From Saccharospirillum salsuginis (GTDB taxonomy: Bacteria > Pseudomonadota > Gammaproteobacteria > Pseudomonadales > Natronospirillaceae), in the NCBI RefSeq assembly GCF_014651855.1, contig NZ_BMXR01000006.1, forward strand, positions 307,515 to 371,514: a stretch of 64,000 bases of DNA, read 5' to 3'. Of the stretch, positions 1 to 8,206 are shown one piece after another (within the stretch, counting starts at the first letter, position 1; each line of letters starts with the position of its first letter). The notes beneath the pieces were generated by a model. The model saw nothing but the letters and a program-made list of their open reading frames with translations. It did not search any database and was not told the origin of the DNA. The position numbers and the translations under genes were made by a program.

Positions 1-740
1 TCCTCACCGGCACGGACCTGATCGCCGACCTGGAGAAAACCGTCCATTTCGTCAACCACGAGAAAGCGATCTCGGTGCTGGTGATTACCGGCGCCGGCAA
101 GGCGTTCTCCGCCGGTGGCAATTTGAAGGAAATGGCCGGCCGCACCAGCAGCCACGCCGACGGCCCCTACGCCGGCCCGCCGGAGGCGGTCAAACGCAAG
201 TACCAGGAAGGCATCCAGCGCATTCCCAAGGCTATGGCGGCGCTCACCAAACCCTGTATCGCTGCGATCAACGGCCCCGCCATTGGCGCCGGGTTCGATC
301 TGGCGTTGATGGCGGATCTGCGCATCGCCAGTCCCAAAGCCAAATTCGGCGAAACCTTCGTCAACCTGGGGCTGATTTCCGGCATCGGCGGCGCCTGGTG
401 GCTGCAGCGCGAACTCGGCTACCAGCAGGCCGCGCGGCTGACCCTGCTCGGCGAAGTGATCGACGCCGACGAAGCCTTGCGGCTCGGACTGCTGCTGGAA
501 ATCCCCCCGGCCGATCAATTGCTGGAACGCGCCGGCGAACTGGCTATGCAACTGGCCGACAAACCCCCGATGGCCCTGAGTCTGAACAAGCAATTATTAA
601 TGACCGCTCAGACCACCGACTTCGATCATTTCCTGGAGCAGTGCGCCGAGTTACAGGGCTACTGCCACAACCAGGAAGATCATCTGGAAGCCGTGAATGC
701 GTTTCTGGAGCAGCGGCGGCCGAAGTTCAAAGGCCAATAA
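1..740 (+). CDS. Crotonase-family protein (enoyl-CoA hydratase/isomerase-like), 5' end outside window
   Basis: The reading frame is open from base 3, so the gene starts upstream of the window; about 245 residues are visible. The crotonase fold is shown by the oxyanion-loop motif GKAFSAGGNL and by GPAIGAGFDLALMADLRIA. Members act on acyl-CoA thioesters in the cytoplasm. The two glutamates used by classical enoyl-CoA hydratase appear replaced: the GGCE position is GFD, and the FGxPE position reads FGETF. The exact reaction (hydratase, isomerase, other) is therefore uncertain. The family is clear; the substrate is not. A terminator-like hairpin follows at 781-801. Confidence 0.85.
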   Translation, partial: LTGTDLIADLEKTVHFVNHEKAISVLVITGAGKAFSAGGNLKEMAGRTSSHADGPYAGPPEAVKRKYQEGIQRIPKAMAALTKPCIAAINGPAIGAGFDLALMADLRIASPKAKFGETFVNLGLISGIGGAWWLQRELGYQQAARLTLLGEVIDADEALRLGLLLEIPPADQLLERAGELAMQLADKPPMALSLNKQLLMTAQTTDFDHFLEQCAELQGYCHNQEDHLEAVNAFLEQRRPKFKGQ

Positions 741-780
741 GCCGTCTTGACTTCGTCTAGCAAATTGGACCTTCCCTGCC

Positions 781-801
781 AACCCGGGAAAACCCCGGGT
801 T
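781..801 (+). terminator. Terminator-like hairpin after crotonase gene
   Basis: AACCCGGG (781-788) pairs with CCCGGGTT (794-801) around a 5-nt loop. There is no real T-tract behind it, so intrinsic termination is only possible. The rest of 741-957 shows nothing I recognise. Confidence 0.45.
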
Positions 802-957
802 CTCGTAACCCTTCTCGGCATTACTGTTTGAAAACGTAAACCCGCCTTCCAACCACCGGCCCCCGGTGACTACCCTGTGACCGTCACGTATCGACGTGAC
901 CGGGAAGTACCAGGAAGTAACACAATCAACCATTGAAGGATTGAAGGAAGGTTTATC

Positions 958-1638
958 ATGAAGATATCCGCACTCTTGTCTCGCCTGACCGGCGCCGTAA
1001 TCGCGTTCTTTTTCGCGACCGGCGTATTCGCCTCCAGCGTGGTACTCGACTACGAACTGGAAAACTGTTCACAACCGCCCGAGCACGAAGAGCTGTCCTA
1101 TCTCGCCAATGAGTTCCAGACCAGCAAAGAATTGAGTGCTTATCTCTACGAGAAGCACGGTTGCACGCTGGCCGTGGATGAAGACTATCTCGCCGAGATC
1201 CAGGAAAAATACAAATACCAGCAGATCATCACCAACACCGGCAATACCCGTTACGAAGCATTGGAATCCTGCGCCTACCACCCGCAACGCGAGGAATTCG
1301 CCTGTTCCATGTCCGTCCGTCAGCGGTTCGGGTTCGCCGGTTACCCCGCCATCGGCGCCGGCTCCAATGAATGGGTGCTGGTCTGTGTCGACTACGGCAA
1401 CGGCCTGAAGCCCATGGACACCGCTTCGGTCCATGTTCATGACGAGCAGTACGGCGAACCGCCGATGTGGTACTACGCCGCCATGATCCAGGCGGACGAG
1501 ACCCTGCAGGCCCAGGTGCAAAAAGGCCAGACACTCAAAGCCCGCGCCATCCTGTCCTGGGCAGCCCGTCCCACCGACTGCTCCTACCAGCCCGTGTGGG
1601 GCAACCAGGCCGACTTCCGCATTAAACTCGACCCCTGA
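958..1638 (+). CDS. Secreted protein of unknown function (226 aa)
   Basis: The N-terminus is a clear Sec signal peptide: a positive start, hydrophobic residues 10-24, and cleavage near VFA-SS. This predicts a periplasmic or exported protein of about 200 residues. The mature part has six cysteines (for example in ENCSQ, HGCTL, ESCAYH, FACSM, LVCVDY, TDCSY), which suggests disulfides. I recognise no domain or catalytic motif. It appears monocistronic, with its own intrinsic terminator at 1649-1677. The start is supported by AAGGAAGG about 8 nt upstream. Confidence 0.8.
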   Translation: MKISALLSRLTGAVIAFFFATGVFASSVVLDYELENCSQPPEHEELSYLANEFQTSKELSAYLYEKHGCTLAVDEDYLAEIQEKYKYQQIITNTGNTRYEALESCAYHPQREEFACSMSVRQRFGFAGYPAIGAGSNEWVLVCVDYGNGLKPMDTASVHVHDEQYGEPPMWYYAAMIQADETLQAQVQKGQTLKARAILSWAARPTDCSYQPVWGNQADFRIKLDP

Positions 1639-1648
1639 GTCGTCCCTT

Positions 1649-1677
1649 AAAAAAGCACCCGCAACGGGTGCTTTTTT
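1649..1677 (+). terminator. Intrinsic terminator
   Basis: AAGCACCC, loop GCAA, then GGGTGCTT followed by a run of T: a textbook rho-independent terminator after the secreted-protein gene. The A-run on the other side would also let it act on the minus strand. Confidence 0.9.
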
Positions 1678-1883
1678 CGATATCGGACTCTGAGATCCCG
1701 TCATAATCTAACACCGATCACAATTCCCCAATCGCCCTATTGGCGCTTTCGTGAATAGCGGCTACTCTAGAGCAAGGCATTGTCAGCCTACTCAATGGAG
1801 AAACCTAGCGAGCGGACCGCACCCTGCCGTATTCGTGGTCCAGTCAGTCTCGCTACAACAACGCTAACGAGGTAGGACTCACC

Positions 1884-2846
1884 ATGAAACGCTTACTCAC
1901 CAGCACACTCGTCGCCGCCGGTTTGGCCGCGACTTCCTTCAGCACTCAAGCTCAGGAATTCATCACCATCGGCACCGGCGGCGTCACCGGCGTCTACTAC
2001 CCGACCGGCGGCGCCATCTGCCGACTGGTCAACGCCAACCGCGACGAACACGGCATTCGCTGCTCCGTAGAAAGTACCGGCGGTTCCATTTATAACCTCA
2101 ACACCATCCGCGCCGGCGAACTCGACATGGGCGTCGTCCAGTCCGACTGGCAATACCACGCCTACAACGGCACCAGCCGGTTCGAAGACGACGGCGCCTT
2201 CCGCGAACTGCGCGCCGTCTTCTCCGTCCACCCCGAACCCTTCACCGTCGTCGCCCGCCGCGACGCCGAAATCCAACACTTCGAAGACCTGAAGGGCAAA
2301 CGCGTCAACGTCGGCAACCCCGGCTCCGGCCAACGCGGCACCATGGAAGTATTGATGGACGCCTACGGCTGGACCATGGACGACTTCCAACTCGCCTCCG
2401 AACTCAAACCGGCCGAACAATCCAAAGCCCTGTGCGACAACAAAGTCGACGCCATGGTCTACACCGTCGGCCACCCCAGCGGCTCCATCCAGGAAGCCAC
2501 TACCGCCTGTGACACCGTCCTCGTCGAAGTCAGCGGCGACGTCGTCAACAAACTGGTCGAAGAAAACGGCTACTACAGAACCGCCACTATTCCCGGCGGC
2601 ATGTACCCCGGCAACCCTGACGACGTCCAGACCTTCGGCGTCGGCGCCACCTTCGTCAGCTCCACAAACAGCTCACCGGACGTCGTCTACCAGGTCGTTA
2701 AAGCCGTCTTCGAAAACTTCGAGACCTTCACCCGACTGCACCCGGCCTTCGAAAACCTGAAGAAAGAAGAAATGATCACCGACGGTTTGTCCGCGCCCCT
2801 GCATGACGGTGCCAAGCGGTATTATGAAGAAGCCGGGATGATGTAA
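1884..2846 (+). CDS. TAXI-family TRAP transporter solute-binding protein
   Basis: This is the periplasmic receptor of a TRAP secondary transporter (320 aa). A Sec signal peptide (residues 1-23, ending QAQ) precedes the family hallmark [21 protein letters not shown], and the body matches the TAXI/NMT1-like type-II binding fold ([17 protein letters not shown]). TAXI receptors bind small organic acids or amino acids, but the ligand cannot be read from sequence. GAGGTAGG upstream supports the start. The fused permease follows, separated by a hairpin (2857-2883) and a dispersed repeat. Codons are strongly C-ending, which creates long shadow frames on the other strand. Confidence 0.93.
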   Translation: MKRLLTSTLVAAGLAATSFSTQAQEFITIGTGGVTGVYYPTGGAICRLVNANRDEHGIRCSVESTGGSIYNLNTIRAGELDMGVVQSDWQYHAYNGTSRFEDDGAFRELRAVFSVHPEPFTVVARRDAEIQHFEDLKGKRVNVGNPGSGQRGTMEVLMDAYGWTMDDFQLASELKPAEQSKALCDNKVDAMVYTVGHPSGSIQEATTACDTVLVEVSGDVVNKLVEENGYYRTATIPGGMYPGNPDDVQTFGVGATFVSSTNSSPDVVYQVVKAVFENFETFTRLHPAFENLKKEEMITDGLSAPLHDGAKRYYEEAGMM

Positions 2847-2856
2847 TTTCACCAAC

Positions 2857-2883
2857 CAATACCACTCAGTTCCGGTGGTATTG
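2857..2883 (+). terminator. Hairpin between binding protein and permease genes
   Basis: CAATACCAC (2857-2865) pairs with GTGGTATTG (2875-2883). It has no T-tract, so it probably attenuates transcription or protects the 3' end. That would give more receptor than permease, a pattern common in binding-protein operons. Confidence 0.5.
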
Positions 2884-2907
2884 ATTGTGAATTGGCACCC
2901 AAGGCTA

Positions 2908-3021
2908 GTAACAGGGGCCCGGTGTTCTCTGGAGGGGACATCTGAGCCATGGATGGCGAAGCTAAGCGCCCATGGATGGGTTCACAGCGGTCCCCGGAAG
3001 AGAATACCGGGCCCCTGTTAC
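2908..3021 (+). repeat. Dispersed hairpin element, copy 1 (plus orientation)
   Basis: The inverted arms begin with GTAACAGGGGCCC (2908-2920) and end with GGGCCCCTGTTAC (to 3021). Between them lies the shared core: GGGGACATCTG, GCCATGGATGGCG (hairpin), TAAGC, CCCATGGATGGGTTCACAGCGG and CCCC. It sits between the TRAP receptor and permease genes. It is one of six related copies in the window (6588, 13858, 17261, 24502, 38630). Confidence 0.9.
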
Positions 3022-3079
3022 GGGTTTTAGCAACCTAACCAACCACCAAAACAAGAACGAAGCCGCAGTAGGCCCTCCG

Positions 3080-5686
3080 ATGACTCAGGACGATTCGAAC
3101 TCCAAGCACGACCGATCAGCGGAAGACATCGTCGCCCAATCCGAAACCGGCGCCCGTCACCTTCCGCCCACACTCGACAAAATTTTTTGGCTGCTCCTGC
3201 TGCTCTGGTCCATCTTCCAGGTCTGGTACGCCTCACCCTTCCCGTTCATGCTCAACTTCATGGTCCTGAACGAAGACCAGGCCAAAGTCATACACCTCGC
3301 CTTCGCCCTGCTGTTCGCCTACACCTTCTACCCGGCGAGCCCCCGAGCCGACCACAGCCGAATCCTCTGGTACGACTGGGCGTGGATCATCGTCGGCGTC
3401 TGCTCCGTCGGCTATCTCATCGTCTTCCGCGACCAACTGGTCGAACGCTCCGGCGCCGCCACCCCCATGGACGTCGCCATCGGCGTACTCGGCCTGATCA
3501 GCCTGCTCGAAGCCACCCGCCGGGCACTGGGAAAACCCTTGCTGATCGTCGCCAGCGTCTTTCTGCTGTACACCTATCTCGGCCCCTACATGCCGGACGT
3601 CATCTCCCACGCCGGCGGCAGCGTGCGCAAAATCGTCTCGCACCAATGGCTGACCACCGAAGGTGTCTTCGGTGTCGCCCTCGGCGTATCCGTCTCATTC
3701 GTTTTTCTGTTCGTCATGTTCGGCGCCCTGTTGGAACGGGCCGGTGCCGGCAACTACTTCATCAAGCTGGCGTTTTCACTGCTCGGACACATGCGCGGCG
3801 GGCCGGCCAAGGCGGCGGTTGTCTCATCCGGCCTGAGCGGCGTGATTTCCGGCTCCTCGATCGCCAATGTCGTCACCACCGGCACCTTCACCATCCCATT
3901 GATGAAGCGCGTCGGCTTTCCCGGCACCAAGGCCGGCGCCATCGAAGTGGCCGCCTCCACCAACGGGCAACTGACCCCACCGATCATGGGCGCGGCGGCT
4001 TTCCTGATGGTCGAATACGTTGGTATCTCCTATCTCGAAGTGATCAAGCACGCCATTTTGCCGGCGATGATCTCTTACATCGCCCTGATCTACATCGTGC
4101 ACCTGGAAGCCGTGAAGGCCAACATGAAAGGCATCGAACGCAGCCATGTGCCGACGATACTGGAGCGACTCGTGACCTGGCTGACCACGGCCATCGTGTT
4201 GATGGTGTTGAGTCTGGGCATCTATTACGGCACCGGTTGGTTCGATTCGGTATTGGGCAATACCGGAGGCAGTTGGGCCTTTATGGCCGTCATGGTGGTG
4301 CTCTATCTCGCCCTGGTGAAACTGGCGGCGGGCGTGCCGGACCTGGAAATCGACGACCCGGACGACCCGGACGTGACCATTCCTGAAGCGGGGCCGACGC
4401 TGAAGGCCGGTCTCTATTTTCTGGTCCCGGTACTGGTGCTGGTCTGGGCGCTCACCGTTAAGCGCTATTCACCGCAACAGTCCGCCTTTTACGCGACCGT
4501 GTTTTTAATGTTCATTGTGGTCACCCACCGCGCCCTGATTCAGATCTTTCGCGGCGAAGCCGAGCGCTGGTGGCGGGAAATCCAGAGCGGCAGCCGGCAC
4601 CTGGTCGATGGGATGGTGGCCGGCGCGCGCAACATGATCGGCATCGGCATCGCCACGGCGGCGGCCGGTATCGTCGTTGGCACCGTCACCTTGACCGGAC
4701 TCGGCCAGATGATGACCGAACTGGTCGAAATTCTGTCCGGCGGCAGCATCCTGGTCATGTTGATGTTGACCGCCGTCATCTGCGTTGTGCTCGGCATGGG
4801 CCTGCCGACGACGGCGAACTACATCGTGGTTTCGACCATCATGGCGCCGGTTATCGTCAATGTCGGCGCCGAGAACGGATTGATCGTGCCGCTGATCGCC
4901 GTGCACCTGTTCGTGTTCTATTTCGGCATCCTGGCGGACGACACTCCGCCGGTGGGTCTGGCGGCGTTCGCCGCCGCCGCCATCGCCCGATCGGACCCGA
5001 TCAAGACCGGGGTGCAGGGGTTTACTTACGACATCCGAACCGCCGTTCTGCCGTTCATGTTCATCTTCAATACCCAATTGTTACTGATCGGTATCGAATC
5101 GGTGCTGGATCTGGTGATTACCATCGTCAGTGCGATTATGGCCATGCTCGTATTTGCTGCGGCGACCCAGGGGTACTGGTTAACGCGAACCCGCTGGTGG
5201 GAGACGGCCGCCCTGTTGCTTATCGCGTTCACGCTGTTCCGGCCAGGCTACTGGTGGGACCGTCTGTATCCGCCGGTTGAACACATGCCGGCGACCCAGT
5301 TGGAAGAAACGGTAATGGAACTGGAACCGGGTGACCCGTTGCGATTGGCCGTCTCGGGCATCAGCATCGAAGGGTCCGACATCAGCCGGACGGTTGTTCT
5401 GGATATCAACAACCGGCTGGATACATTCGAAGCGCGACTGTCGAGCACCGGCCTCGGTATTCGCGAAGAAGGCGGCCAATACTTCGTCGACACCGTGACG
5501 TTCGGCAGCCCGGCGGACAAGGCCGGACTTTTCTTTGATTGGGAAATCGAAGCTGTGGTCGCGCAAACGGACCGGCCGCCAAAAGAGTGGATGTTTATCC
5601 CGGCGCTGGCGTTGTTGGGCGGTCTGGCCTATATGCAAATCAGGCGTCGACAACGAATGGAGGGGGATGGGGCTCATGTACACTAA
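3080..5686 (+). CDS. TRAP transporter fused permease (DctQM-like, TAXI type)
   Basis: An inner-membrane protein of 868 aa fusing the small (4-TM) and large (about 12-TM) TRAP subunits, coupled to the receptor at 1884. DctM-type signatures include VVSSGLSGVISGSSIANVVTTG, AAASTNGQLTPPIMGAAAF and GMGLPTTANY. The C-terminal section (about residues 760-850) resembles the DUF3394 extension of TAXI permeases. I chose the ATG at 3080 (MTQDD), although the frame stays open to an ATG at 2972 inside the dispersed repeat. The extra 36 residues look non-conserved, so the upstream start is unlikely. Its stop overlaps the start of the stress-protein gene. Confidence 0.92.
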   Translation: MTQDDSNSKHDRSAEDIVAQSETGARHLPPTLDKIFWLLLLLWSIFQVWYASPFPFMLNFMVLNEDQAKVIHLAFALLFAYTFYPASPRADHSRILWYDWAWIIVGVCSVGYLIVFRDQLVERSGAATPMDVAIGVLGLISLLEATRRALGKPLLIVASVFLLYTYLGPYMPDVISHAGGSVRKIVSHQWLTTEGVFGVALGVSVSFVFLFVMFGALLERAGAGNYFIKLAFSLLGHMRGGPAKAAVVSSGLSGVISGSSIANVVTTGTFTIPLMKRVGFPGTKAGAIEVAASTNGQLTPPIMGAAAFLMVEYVGISYLEVIKHAILPAMISYIALIYIVHLEAVKANMKGIERSHVPTILERLVTWLTTAIVLMVLSLGIYYGTGWFDSVLGNTGGSWAFMAVMVVLYLALVKLAAGVPDLEIDDPDDPDVTIPEAGPTLKAGLYFLVPVLVLVWALTVKRYSPQQSAFYATVFLMFIVVTHRALIQIFRGEAERWWREIQSGSRHLVDGMVAGARNMIGIGIATAAAGIVVGTVTLTGLGQMMTELVEILSGGSILVMLMLTAVICVVLGMGLPTTANYIVVSTIMAPVIVNVGAENGLIVPLIAVHLFVFYFGILADDTPPVGLAAFAAAAIARSDPIKTGVQGFTYDIRTAVLPFMFIFNTQLLLIGIESVLDLVITIVSAIMAMLVFAAATQGYWLTRTRWWETAALLLIAFTLFRPGYWWDRLYPPVEHMPATQLEETVMELEPGDPLRLAVSGISIEGSDISRTVVLDINNRLDTFEARLSSTGLGIREEGGQYFVDTVTFGSPADKAGLFFDWEIEAVVAQTDRPPKEWMFIPALALLGGLAYMQIRRRQRMEGDGAHVH

Positions 5687-6110
5687 GATACTGGTGCCGC
5701 TGGATTTAAACGAAGGCAGTTTCGCGGACAAGGCGGTGGTCGCCGCGCGCGATCTGGCACAACAGTTTAATGCCGAGTTGTTTTTACTGACTGTCGTGCC
5801 CGGATTCGAGATGCCACTGGTGGCGACTTACTTTCCCGAACAAGCCCATCAGGCGATGATGACCGACGCGCGCGAGGCCGTCGAAGCGGAAGCCGAAACC
5901 GTGTTGAAAGGCAGTGGCGTGACCTACCACTGCCTGGTGAAAGAGGGTAAGCCGGTTGAGGCTATTCAAACCGAAGCCCGTCGTTTGGGGGTCGATCTGG
6001 TGGTGATGGCGAGCCACAAGCGTCGACGTCTGGAACGCGTGGCCCTGGGGGCGGTGACCAACAAGGTTGTGGCGCAATCCGATGTGCCGGTCCTGGTGAT
6101 CAAGCCTTGA
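5676..6110 (+). CDS. Universal stress protein (UspA domain), coupled to TRAP permease
   Basis: A single UspA domain of 144 aa (MYTKILVPLDLNEGS ... VPVLVIKP). It overlaps the permease stop by 11 bases, implying translational coupling; AGGGGG at 5661-5666 suits the ATG at 5676 better than the ATG at 5667. USP genes fused or linked to TRAP operons are known, and the TeaD type binds ATP and regulates the transporter. Here the ATP-binding pattern G-2x-G-9x-G(S/T) is degenerate: the region reads MASHKRRRLERVALGAVTN. Nucleotide binding is therefore doubtful. Confidence 0.9.
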   Translation: MYTKILVPLDLNEGSFADKAVVAARDLAQQFNAELFLLTVVPGFEMPLVATYFPEQAHQAMMTDAREAVEAEAETVLKGSGVTYHCLVKEGKPVEAIQTEARRLGVDLVVMASHKRRRLERVALGAVTNKVVAQSDVPVLVIKP

Positions 6111-6233
6111 GTGTCAGCCCTTGAATTACCCGGGAGCAATCCCACAGTGACTTGTGTAGTTAGAAAAAACCACCTGTAAGAGCGGGTCCACTCCAACCGG
6201 ACCCATATTCATTTCGTCACAGGAGGAACGATT

Positions 6234-6509
6234 ATGGCTACACGTACCGATGATGAACTGACCCAAGTAAAATCGGATCTTGCCAACCTGAAATCCGACA
6301 TGTCGGACATTACCCATTCACTGCGTCGACTGTCCGAACAAAAAGCCACTCAAGGCCGTGAGCGTGTTAAACAAGCCGCTTCGGAGTCGCTCGAACCCGC
6401 CGAACGCAGTCTGCGTTCCGCCGAACGGGAGATTGAACACCACCCACTGACCTCGGTCGCGGCATCCTTTGGCGTCGGCATGTTGGTCGGCAAACTGATG
6501 GGCCGCTGA
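6234..6509 (+). CDS. DUF883 family protein (ElaB/YqjD-like, membrane-anchored)
   Basis: A 91-aa protein. The long amphipathic, probably coiled-coil N-terminal part (about residues 5-70) is followed by a C-terminal glycine-zipper membrane segment (AASFGVGMLVGKLMG). This is the ElaB/YqjD/YgaM architecture; in E. coli these are stationary-phase inner-membrane proteins that bind ribosomes through the N-terminus. The ribosome-binding role is family knowledge, not shown here. A strong AGGAGG precedes the start. The next gene (6723) would be a natural operon partner but is separated by a repeat copy. Confidence 0.85.
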   Translation: MATRTDDELTQVKSDLANLKSDMSDITHSLRRLSEQKATQGRERVKQAASESLEPAERSLRSAEREIEHHPLTSVAASFGVGMLVGKLMGR

Positions 6510-6587
6510 TGCACTCTAGGCAGATGACCGGCTGGATGTTATCCCAAGTTTCGGGGATTGCTGGGTGGCTATGGCCCGCGCCGGCTA

Positions 6588-6680
6588 CCGGTGGACCCTC
6601 GGCGGGTCAGCGTAAATCCGTCCCTGGAGCCTAGACCGCAGCATCCCTGCTGCGGACTCCCCCGCAGAGGGTCCACCGGC
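6588..6680 (-). repeat. Dispersed hairpin element, copy 2 (minus orientation)
   Basis: The arms CCGGTGGACCCTC (6589-6601) and GAGGGTCCACCGG (6667-6679) are complementary. On the minus strand the core reads GGGGAGTCCGCAGCAG, GGATGCTGCGGTCTAG, then CCAGGGACGGATTTAC, aligning with copies 4 and 5. It lies between the DUF883 gene and the two-TM protein gene. Confidence 0.85.
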
Positions 6681-6722
6681 ATCCGTCGCTCGCAACGTGC
6701 GAACTCTGAAAGTTGAGATGCT

Positions 6723-7154
6723 ATGAGTTTGATACCGCGATTAAAAGTCAGGACGATCGGTGTGGGCCTGGTCGGTCTGCTGGTAGCGTGCGCGATCGCC
6801 TGGTTGGCGTTCGCCGCCTATCTTGGACTGACACAGGTCCTGGAACCCGTCTGGGCCGCTATGGCGACCGGTGGGGGCTGCCTGGTGTTTGCCCTGGTGG
6901 TCTACTGGATCTTCGCCGTGGTCAGTCGACCCAAGGCGCCGCAATCCAGCCCGGGCCTGGAAGCGCTCATGCAACAGGCCGCGGACCCCCTGGTTCGGGA
7001 CCTGATTGTCCGACATCCGGATCGGGCTTCGCTCGCCGCTCTGGCGTTGGGCGTGGCCGCCGGCTCCAGCCAAACCGCGCGTTCCGGGATACTGACGATT
7101 GTGGAGTCCGTCCTGGCTTCCGAAGTCGATCCCGAGGAACAGCGCCGGTCCTGA
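6723..7154 (+). CDS. Two-TM membrane protein of unknown function (holin-like/YqjE-like)
   Basis: A 143-aa protein with two hydrophobic helices (about residues 12-36 and 45-68), followed by a soluble tail with a proline-containing linker and amphipathic helices. Short two-TM proteins of this layout often sit next to DUF883 genes (E. coli yqjD-yqjE), which is the main clue. No enzymatic motif is visible. The ribosome site before the ATG is weak. A strong hairpin at 7161-7190 closes the unit. Confidence 0.65.
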   Translation: MSLIPRLKVRTIGVGLVGLLVACAIAWLAFAAYLGLTQVLEPVWAAMATGGGCLVFALVVYWIFAVVSRPKAPQSSPGLEALMQQAADPLVRDLIVRHPDRASLAALALGVAAGSSQTARSGILTIVESVLASEVDPEEQRRS

Positions 7155-7551
7155 TGTCCCACACCGAAGCAGCACCCGCTGCTTCGGTGTGATGTTGTCA
7201 TGATTCTACCTACCCATTCCGAAGCAAAGACCAAAAACCTTGACAAACCACAGCCTGACCGGGTGCGTTTTATACTGATTATCGGTAAGAAAACAGTGGC
7301 TAATATCATTTAAGAATGACAATTAGAACGCAGTACGGCGATGCGTTGAATACCCATTTTTGTAACTCTCTGTTTTATCTGTTGTTTTACAGTTGCATTG
7401 CCGATGTGTGAAATGCGTGACCGGAAATAAGGCAGCCGTTACATGCTGGAGTCGATGGAAGTCGGCATTTGAAAAAAGTCGTACATGCAGTAGGTTTAAA
7501 GCCAACCGGATGGCAATGCCCAGCCCAACCCAAACAAAAAAGGGGGCGACC
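7155..7551. other. Intergenic stretch without a supported gene
   Basis: After the hairpin at 7161-7190 this AT-richer stretch holds a TTGACA (7240) and a TATACT (7271), but 25 bases lie between them, so I do not call a promoter. Open frames here lack ribosome sites and recognisable protein sequence. Confidence 0.4.
7161..7190 (+). terminator. Strong 13-bp hairpin, probable terminator
   Basis: ACACCGAAGCAGC (7161-7173), loop ACCC, GCTGCTTCGGTGT (7178-7190): a perfect stem but without a T-run. Confidence 0.6.
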
Positions 7552-8085
7552 ATGAAGTGCATTTACTATCTGTCACCAACCTTAAAGGAAAGTGCCCAGA
7601 TCGCCGACGACCTTCACGCGGTCGGCATTTCCGACTGGTACCTTCACATCGTCAGTAAAGACGAATCCGGCTTGCGACAGCAGCATCTGCAAACCGCGAA
7701 TTACATCGAAACGCTCGACCTGTATCACAGCTCGGTCCTGGGCGGTTTGATCGGTTTTTGCGGCGGTATCGTGTTGATGATGATCTTCAGCGCCACCGGC
7801 GTGTTCAGCGAAAACGTCCCCTGGTGGGTCTATGTGCTGTTTGTCGGTGTCATCACACTGTTCGGTATATGGGAAGGTGGCCTGTGGGGCGTCGACACCG
7901 AGAACAAGAAGCTCGAACCGTTTCATGATGAGATACAGGCCGGTAAATACCTGATACTGATTTATACCAAAAAAGAACAAGAACAAGCCGTGCGCAAAGT
8001 GATGGCGGACCGTCATCCGGATGCGGACATGGTGGCGGTCGATACGCATTTCGTATCACCTTTCTCCCGCCTCAAGCGAGTCTGA
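7552..8085 (+). CDS. Membrane protein of unknown function with two central TM helices
   Basis: A 177-aa protein: a soluble N-terminal part (residues 1-60), two TM helices with glycine-rich packing (about 64-88 and 91-113) and a soluble C-terminal part ending in GKYLILIYTKK...RHPDADMVAVDTHF. The two soluble halves around a glycine-rich membrane hairpin resemble stress-type proteins of the DUF1269/GsiB-17M kind, but I cannot assign a family. The ATG at 7552 was chosen over an upstream frame extension because GGGGGCGACC precedes it and conserved-looking sequence begins there. Confidence 0.75.
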   Translation: MKCIYYLSPTLKESAQIADDLHAVGISDWYLHIVSKDESGLRQQHLQTANYIETLDLYHSSVLGGLIGFCGGIVLMMIFSATGVFSENVPWWVYVLFVGVITLFGIWEGGLWGVDTENKKLEPFHDEIQAGKYLILIYTKKEQEQAVRKVMADRHPDADMVAVDTHFVSPFSRLKRV

Positions 8086-8137
8086 ACAGCGCGCGAGCTT
8101 CGCATCACCGCCCGGTCATCGACCGGGGCTCCGGATC

Positions 8138-8161
8138 CCCCGGGTTTGATCAAACCGGGTG
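8138..8161. other. Palindrome upstream of oxidase operon
   Basis: A near-perfect palindrome centred on TTTGATCAAA (8144-8153) with CCCGG/CCGGG flanks, about 50 bases before the oxidase operon start. It could be the terminator of the upstream gene or a regulator site. TTGATNNNNATCAA is the FNR/Anr consensus, but this does not match it. Confidence 0.35.
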
Positions 8162-8206
8162 GCGGCGTGGTGGTAGACGTCTTATTTGTCGGTCAAAGGA
8201 TAGGTC

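Noticed and set aside
1893..2474. A 193-aa open frame opposite the TAXI receptor
   Set aside because: The Val/Gly/Ala/Asp-only composition follows from the C-ending codons of the real gene.
2972..3079. N-terminal extension of the TRAP permease from the ATG at 2972
   Set aside because: That stretch lies partly in the dispersed repeat and encodes non-conserved residues; the ATG at 3080 gives the usual start.
7240..7276. TTGACA and TATACT as a sigma-70 promoter
   Set aside because: The spacer is 25 bases, too long for a functional pair.
7323..7562. Possible 79-aa minus-strand gene in the 7155-7551 gap
   Set aside because: No ribosome site, no recognisable protein pattern, and it runs into the start of the real gene.
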